Origin: Trema orientale
Taxonomy: Eukaryota > Streptophyta > Magnoliopsida > Rosales > Cannabaceae
Length of the DNA: 64,000 nucleotides
Assembly: GCA_002914845.1 (NCBI GenBank)
Contig: JXTC01000021.1
Coordinates: 1-64,000, forward strand
Reading direction: 5' to 3'
Positions 60,177 to 64,000 of the stretch are shown in pieces; positions within the stretch are counted from its first letter, which is position 1, and each line of letters opens with the position of its first letter. A program made the position numbers and the translations under genes. The notes under the pieces were generated by a model. It saw only the letters and a list, made by a program, of their open reading frames with translations, was not told where the DNA came from and ran no database searches.

Positions 60177-62135
60177 CAAAATTGAAAATGTCATTTTTGA
60201 ACACTGGTAATTGAAGAGCTTGACCAAAAATATCCTTATCAAAGGAAACATTGACGAAATCACCTTCTTCCCATTGGTGAATACTCTTCAATAGTAGTCT
60301 GATTAAAACTGGGTGATTAGCTCCATTTTGTTGTATTTGTATAATAGATGACTCTTTATTTCTAGGCGGTAAATGTGTTTTCTGTTGTGTTAGAGCAGGT
60401 ATTGATTGGGAAGCAGATGTTTACTTTGGTTGTCTCCTATTTCTTTCATCAATAACCTATAAATAAAACATAGTTAATCATAATCTCAAAGAAATATTAA
60501 TATACAAAATATATGTATCCAAATGTAGGTAAGAACTTACTGGATCATTATCAAAAATGACAAGAAACTTAGGCTATGCAACATAGGATCCAAGTGCTAG
60601 ACCAACATTTGATGTGTCAGAGTTATCTGGATTTAGAATTAGAAGAAGAGTATTGTGGTGAAATACTATTTCAATCGATACACGATAGTTATTCTCTCTA
60701 ATCTCTCTTTCGTGAAGAAGTGTCCCATCTAGTGAGTCTGTTATATGTCCTATAGCAATAATATTATCACGAGATCTCACTACAAGCTTACAAGGTCAGT
60801 TCTGTAAAATAGAAATTGAAATCTACATTATAGTAACAAGTAAAAATAATATACCTTCTTGCCTTGTGTTGATATTCCCACACAAATATCTACATCCACA
60901 TGTGTTTGCTACTTTTGACATTCTCTTTGAGGAACTTTTGGTCTTGAACGTGGAGTTGTATTAGAACTACCAACTCCACTTCGTTGTGCCGCACGAATCT
61001 CATTTATTTCGGTTTGAAGCTTTTCTTATTGTTCTTTTAATATTTACTCCATCTTTTTTCTTGTTCTATTTGCCATTGCTTCAAATTGAATTGTAGTTTT
61101 CTTGATGGAGGAGGAATGAGTGACATATTTACTCTTTCCTCTTACACATCCAGATTGTTCGGAATTATCTAAAGCATAGTTAAAATATCATTACTCCCTT
61201 CAATTTGAATCTTTCTCTCTCTGTATTATTGAGTATAATCCTCTTACCAAAAAAATATAGAAGATAACTTATACACGCAATCCTTAGCAAAATAATTGAA
61301 TTAAAATCATCATATAAATAGAATTAAGTGAATACTTACTATTCTATCAACGACCACTTTTACATTTTCAGCATATTCTCCTTTCTTAGAAATACGTGCT
61401 TGTGACCAGAAATCAACTCTATCATAATTAATTTCATCCTTTTTGTTGAACTTTTTCTTCTAGCGCAATATAACCTCTACGAGACAACTAATACGGGTAA
61501 ATATTTTTTGCTATTCTTTCTTGTTGAAGTTTCTTGAGTTGTATCTATTCTTTTAATAGTCTACTCTTTACGAAATCTTTCCTAACTTCATCATCTATCC
61601 ATTCAATATATGATGATGAAGGGTGTTCCAATAACTCTGGGTAAGTATCTTTATATTTGTAAATCAATTCTGATATTATTGAAGTACTAAAATCCTTCTG
61701 CATTTTACCACAACTAGACATAATCTTTTTTTTACCTTCGTTTGGTACTACAAATGTCTCCTGTAATGTACAAAAGTTAATATTATAATCAATTAAAGTA
61801 TCTCATAACATAACAATAAGATAGATTGGTATAGGTTTTATTAGGATTGATTCCCAAGTTTTATCCTTAATATCTCTTAGGACATGAGGCCAAGTATCAA
61901 TATTGATTGGCACTGTTCGACGTACCATAAGATCACAAAAGCTTAATAAATGTCTATGTTCGTCCTCAGTTTGTTGTCCCCATTGATTGTATGTGATGAT
62001 TTCCTTTTTATTATTACTTCTTTTTTTATTAATTAACTCTTTTATTTGAGTTGTCCCCCTTTTATTCTTTGGTTGTCCCTTGCCATGTTGTGATGGAATG
62101 AATTCACGAACTTCATCATCTTGATCACTATCCAT
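60177..62135 (-). pseudogene. CACTA Ptta/Transposase_24-type protein, interrupted
   Basis: Exon-like pieces lie in order on the minus strand. The N-terminal part (61803-62135) is an acidic start followed by a basic KNKRGTTQ region and the typical VPINIDTWPHV block. A middle region rich in Gln/Lys follows around 61000-61140. The conserved C-terminal domain (60574-60780) shows RSRDNIIAIGHI and the VSIEIVFHHNTLLL.I stretch. A last exon near 60177-60300 (QWEEGDFVNVSFDKDIFG) ends at a stop. An intron donor-like GTAAGT lies near 60540. Such proteins are the second CACTA gene product and are thought to bind the subterminal repeats. Stops between the pieces suggest it is defective unless they lie in introns. 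Confidence 0.7.
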
Positions 62136-62289
62136 GTCATAAGTACCTAAACATAATGAAAAAATATTTGTTAAGCATTACAAATAAAAAGTGAAGTGAA
62201 ATAGAGAAAAAATATATATTATAAACAATCAAATGACATAAAAGTAAAATAAGAATTAATTACGTATACAATTAAGTTATTTTCTTTCC

Positions 62290-64000
62290 TTTATTATCAA
62301 TCCAAACACCTTCACCGTCATCTCGTAAATAACTATTTTTACCATCTAAGGTGTATTCTATCAAAGACTCCATCGATATTCCTTTTGAAAATATTTCATA
62401 TGAGACAAGTGCTTTATTGTCATCTTCATCTACTCCTTTTATGTGATATTCCTTTACTTTATTTGTAAAAACTATTGACCATCAAGCATCAAGTGGGTCA
62501 TTGATGTAAAAAACTTTTTTAGCTTGTGTTGCCATTATAAAAAGATCGTCTTTGTGACCAATTTGGTTTAGATCCACTAAAGTGAACCTAAGCTCATCCT
62601 CCTTAACTCCATTATTACTCTCCACCCATTCATATATAAACACGGGTAATTGAAATGTAACATAATTAATTTCTCAAATCTCTTTGATAATCCCATAATA
62701 GATCATATCACTCTTAATCGGATTTTTGACTATAGCACTAGAAAAATGCATGGTCTTGGCCATTATACTTACACCACTATTCCGAGTAGGTCGTATGCTA
62801 CCGTGGTCTCTAGTGCTAAACTGAATATCACTAATTAGATAGCCAGAATACTTAATTATATCCAATGAAGGTCCACGTGATATCTATTTCAATGTATCAG
62901 ATACATTATGTATTGCATTGTCCATTTCAATCACAATCTATTATAGATAAAATAGAGTAGTCAAATAAACATATAAACACCTATCTAAGAATAAACTGAA
63001 TCAAATATAGATTAAAACGAGTTTTTATTTACTTGTTGCCTAAACCATCTAATAAAAGTGCGATGATGTTCATCATGGATCCATTTCTCTCTTTTTGATT
63101 TAGTTGGGAAATTTATCTTTATCCAATTAATATGTTTCCTTCACAAAAATATCAAAGTATTAATTCCATTAAGAATAAGAAATCTTATATCTACTTAATT
63201 TCAAGTTAACTTACAAAATAATTTACTCAATAAAAGGTTGCACTTCTACTATATTTTGGAAGACATTATGATGTGCATGTTCTAGTTATTTCCGTATGAC
63301 TGTACACACGACACCACCACTTATACCTTTGTTAGTATTCATATTTTAAGAAATATAAGGAAGTCTGATTGCTGCTACTTCTGACAAGTATTCTGAATAA
63401 AATGCAATAGCTTCTTCCGTAATATAACATTTTACAATGCATGCTTCTGACCCACTTTGATTTCTAACATAACTTTAAAAAATTTTCATCTTTCTCCCAA
63501 ATAGGTACATCCATCGGAAAAGAATAGGACCAAATAATTTAACTTCTCTCACCAAATGGACAATAAGATATATCATTATATCAAAAAATACTGGAGGAAA
63601 ATAATGTTCAAACATACACAAAGTTACGACAACATTTCGTTGTAATTCATCCAGCTTAGACGCATCAACCACCTTGCAACATATAAAATAAAAAAACAAA
63701 TATAATCTCGTGATAGCATATCAAACATTCTTCGATAGTATTGACCGAATTACAATAGACAATAAATGTTGCATTAGCATATGACAATCATGAGATTTAA
63801 GACCAATTAATTTCAGATTGTCCATATCCACTAAAGATCTTATATTAGAAGAGTAACTATCGGAAAGCTTCATTTCAAATAAAGACTGACACAACTGAAA
63901 TTTTTCTTCTTTGTTCAGTGTATAACAAGTTGGTGGTAGATATGTTCGTTTATCACCAATCTTGGGCGCTGACTCAATGTGAATGCCCATATCAACAAGG
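62290..64000 (-). pseudogene. CACTA TNP2-type transposase, C-terminal part, with in-frame stops
   Basis: The frame from 63990 to 63475 encodes the DUF4218 region found C-terminal to the TNP2 (Transposase_21) domain: LIGLKSHDCHMLMQHLL, then KLDELQRNVVVTLCMFEHYF, PPVFFDIMIYLIVHLVRE and RWMYLFGRKMK. A TGA at about 63720 stands where this family usually has Arg (NV-stop-YAITRL). Farther along, 62440-62535 encodes a DUF4216-like block (QAKKVFYINDPLDA-stop-WSIVF), again with an in-frame TGA. The catalytic part of TNP2 would lie beyond 64000. The copy is likely defective. Confidence 0.85.

Larger units (their letters stand above)
58426..64000 (-). mobile_element. CACTA (En/Spm) transposon, 3' part, continues off the right edge
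   Basis: The 3' terminus at 58426 reads CATTACAAGAAAAATAGG (a CACTA variant). Subterminal GACGTC / AGCGACGT repeats in both orientations follow to about 58625. A spacer comes next, then two minus-strand genes: a Ptta/Transposase_24-type protein (60177-62135) and, upstream of it, a TNP2-type transposase (62290 onward). This is the usual order of plant CACTA elements. The genes contain stop codons, so the copy is probably not autonomous. Confidence 0.88.

Overview
The window is nuclear DNA of a flowering plant. It is AT-rich, packed with plant transposons, and carries two intronless group D MAPK kinase kinase-substrate genes (MKK7/MKK9 type) and a MIR399 microRNA locus. The kinase reading frames are strikingly GC-rich against AT-rich flanks. 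That fits a monocot, perhaps a non-grass one, but I cannot name the species.

Layout. 1-14.1 kb is a transposon nest: a CACTA end, an inverted copy of sequence that recurs at 27-30 kb (including a beheaded kinase promoter), a Ty3/gypsy fossil on the minus strand, and a Ty1/copia fossil on the plus strand with an LTR inserted into its own LTR. 14-27 kb holds no gene I can support. It contains MITEs, minisatellites, a possible Mutator-like carrier segment and a truncated LTR. 27-30.3 kb is the other arm of the inverted repeat plus a local tandem duplication, ending at a kinase promoter.

30.4-46 kb is the gene-bearing part. An MKK-like gene (30401-31270, plus) has lost key catalytic residues. 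A canonical MKK (35629-36546, minus) faces it tail to tail. Two direct copies of a roughly 1 kb MIR399 locus lie at 33.35-34.30 kb and 44.98-45.97 kb. The second has a good miR399 hairpin and two P1BS-type phosphate-response sites. In the first, the hairpin is deleted and both sites are degraded. Two solo LTRs with intact 5-bp target duplications sit between the canonical MKK and the intact MIR399.

46-64 kb is transposon-rich again: CACTA ends, a 3.1 kb PIF/Harbinger-like element with nested insertions and a 60-bp minisatellite, a decayed FAR1/MULE-type gene, another LTR fossil broken by an unclassified repeat, and the 3' half of a CACTA element (TNP2-like and Ptta/Transposase_24-like genes, minus strand) that runs off the right edge.

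How the genes may work together: miR399 acts in phosphate-starvation signalling by repressing PHO2, and in Arabidopsis MKK9 signalling has been linked to phosphate acquisition. Their physical linkage here is therefore worth noting. In both gene types one duplicate looks intact and the other looks disabled. All assignments come from reading the sequence by eye, without database searches.
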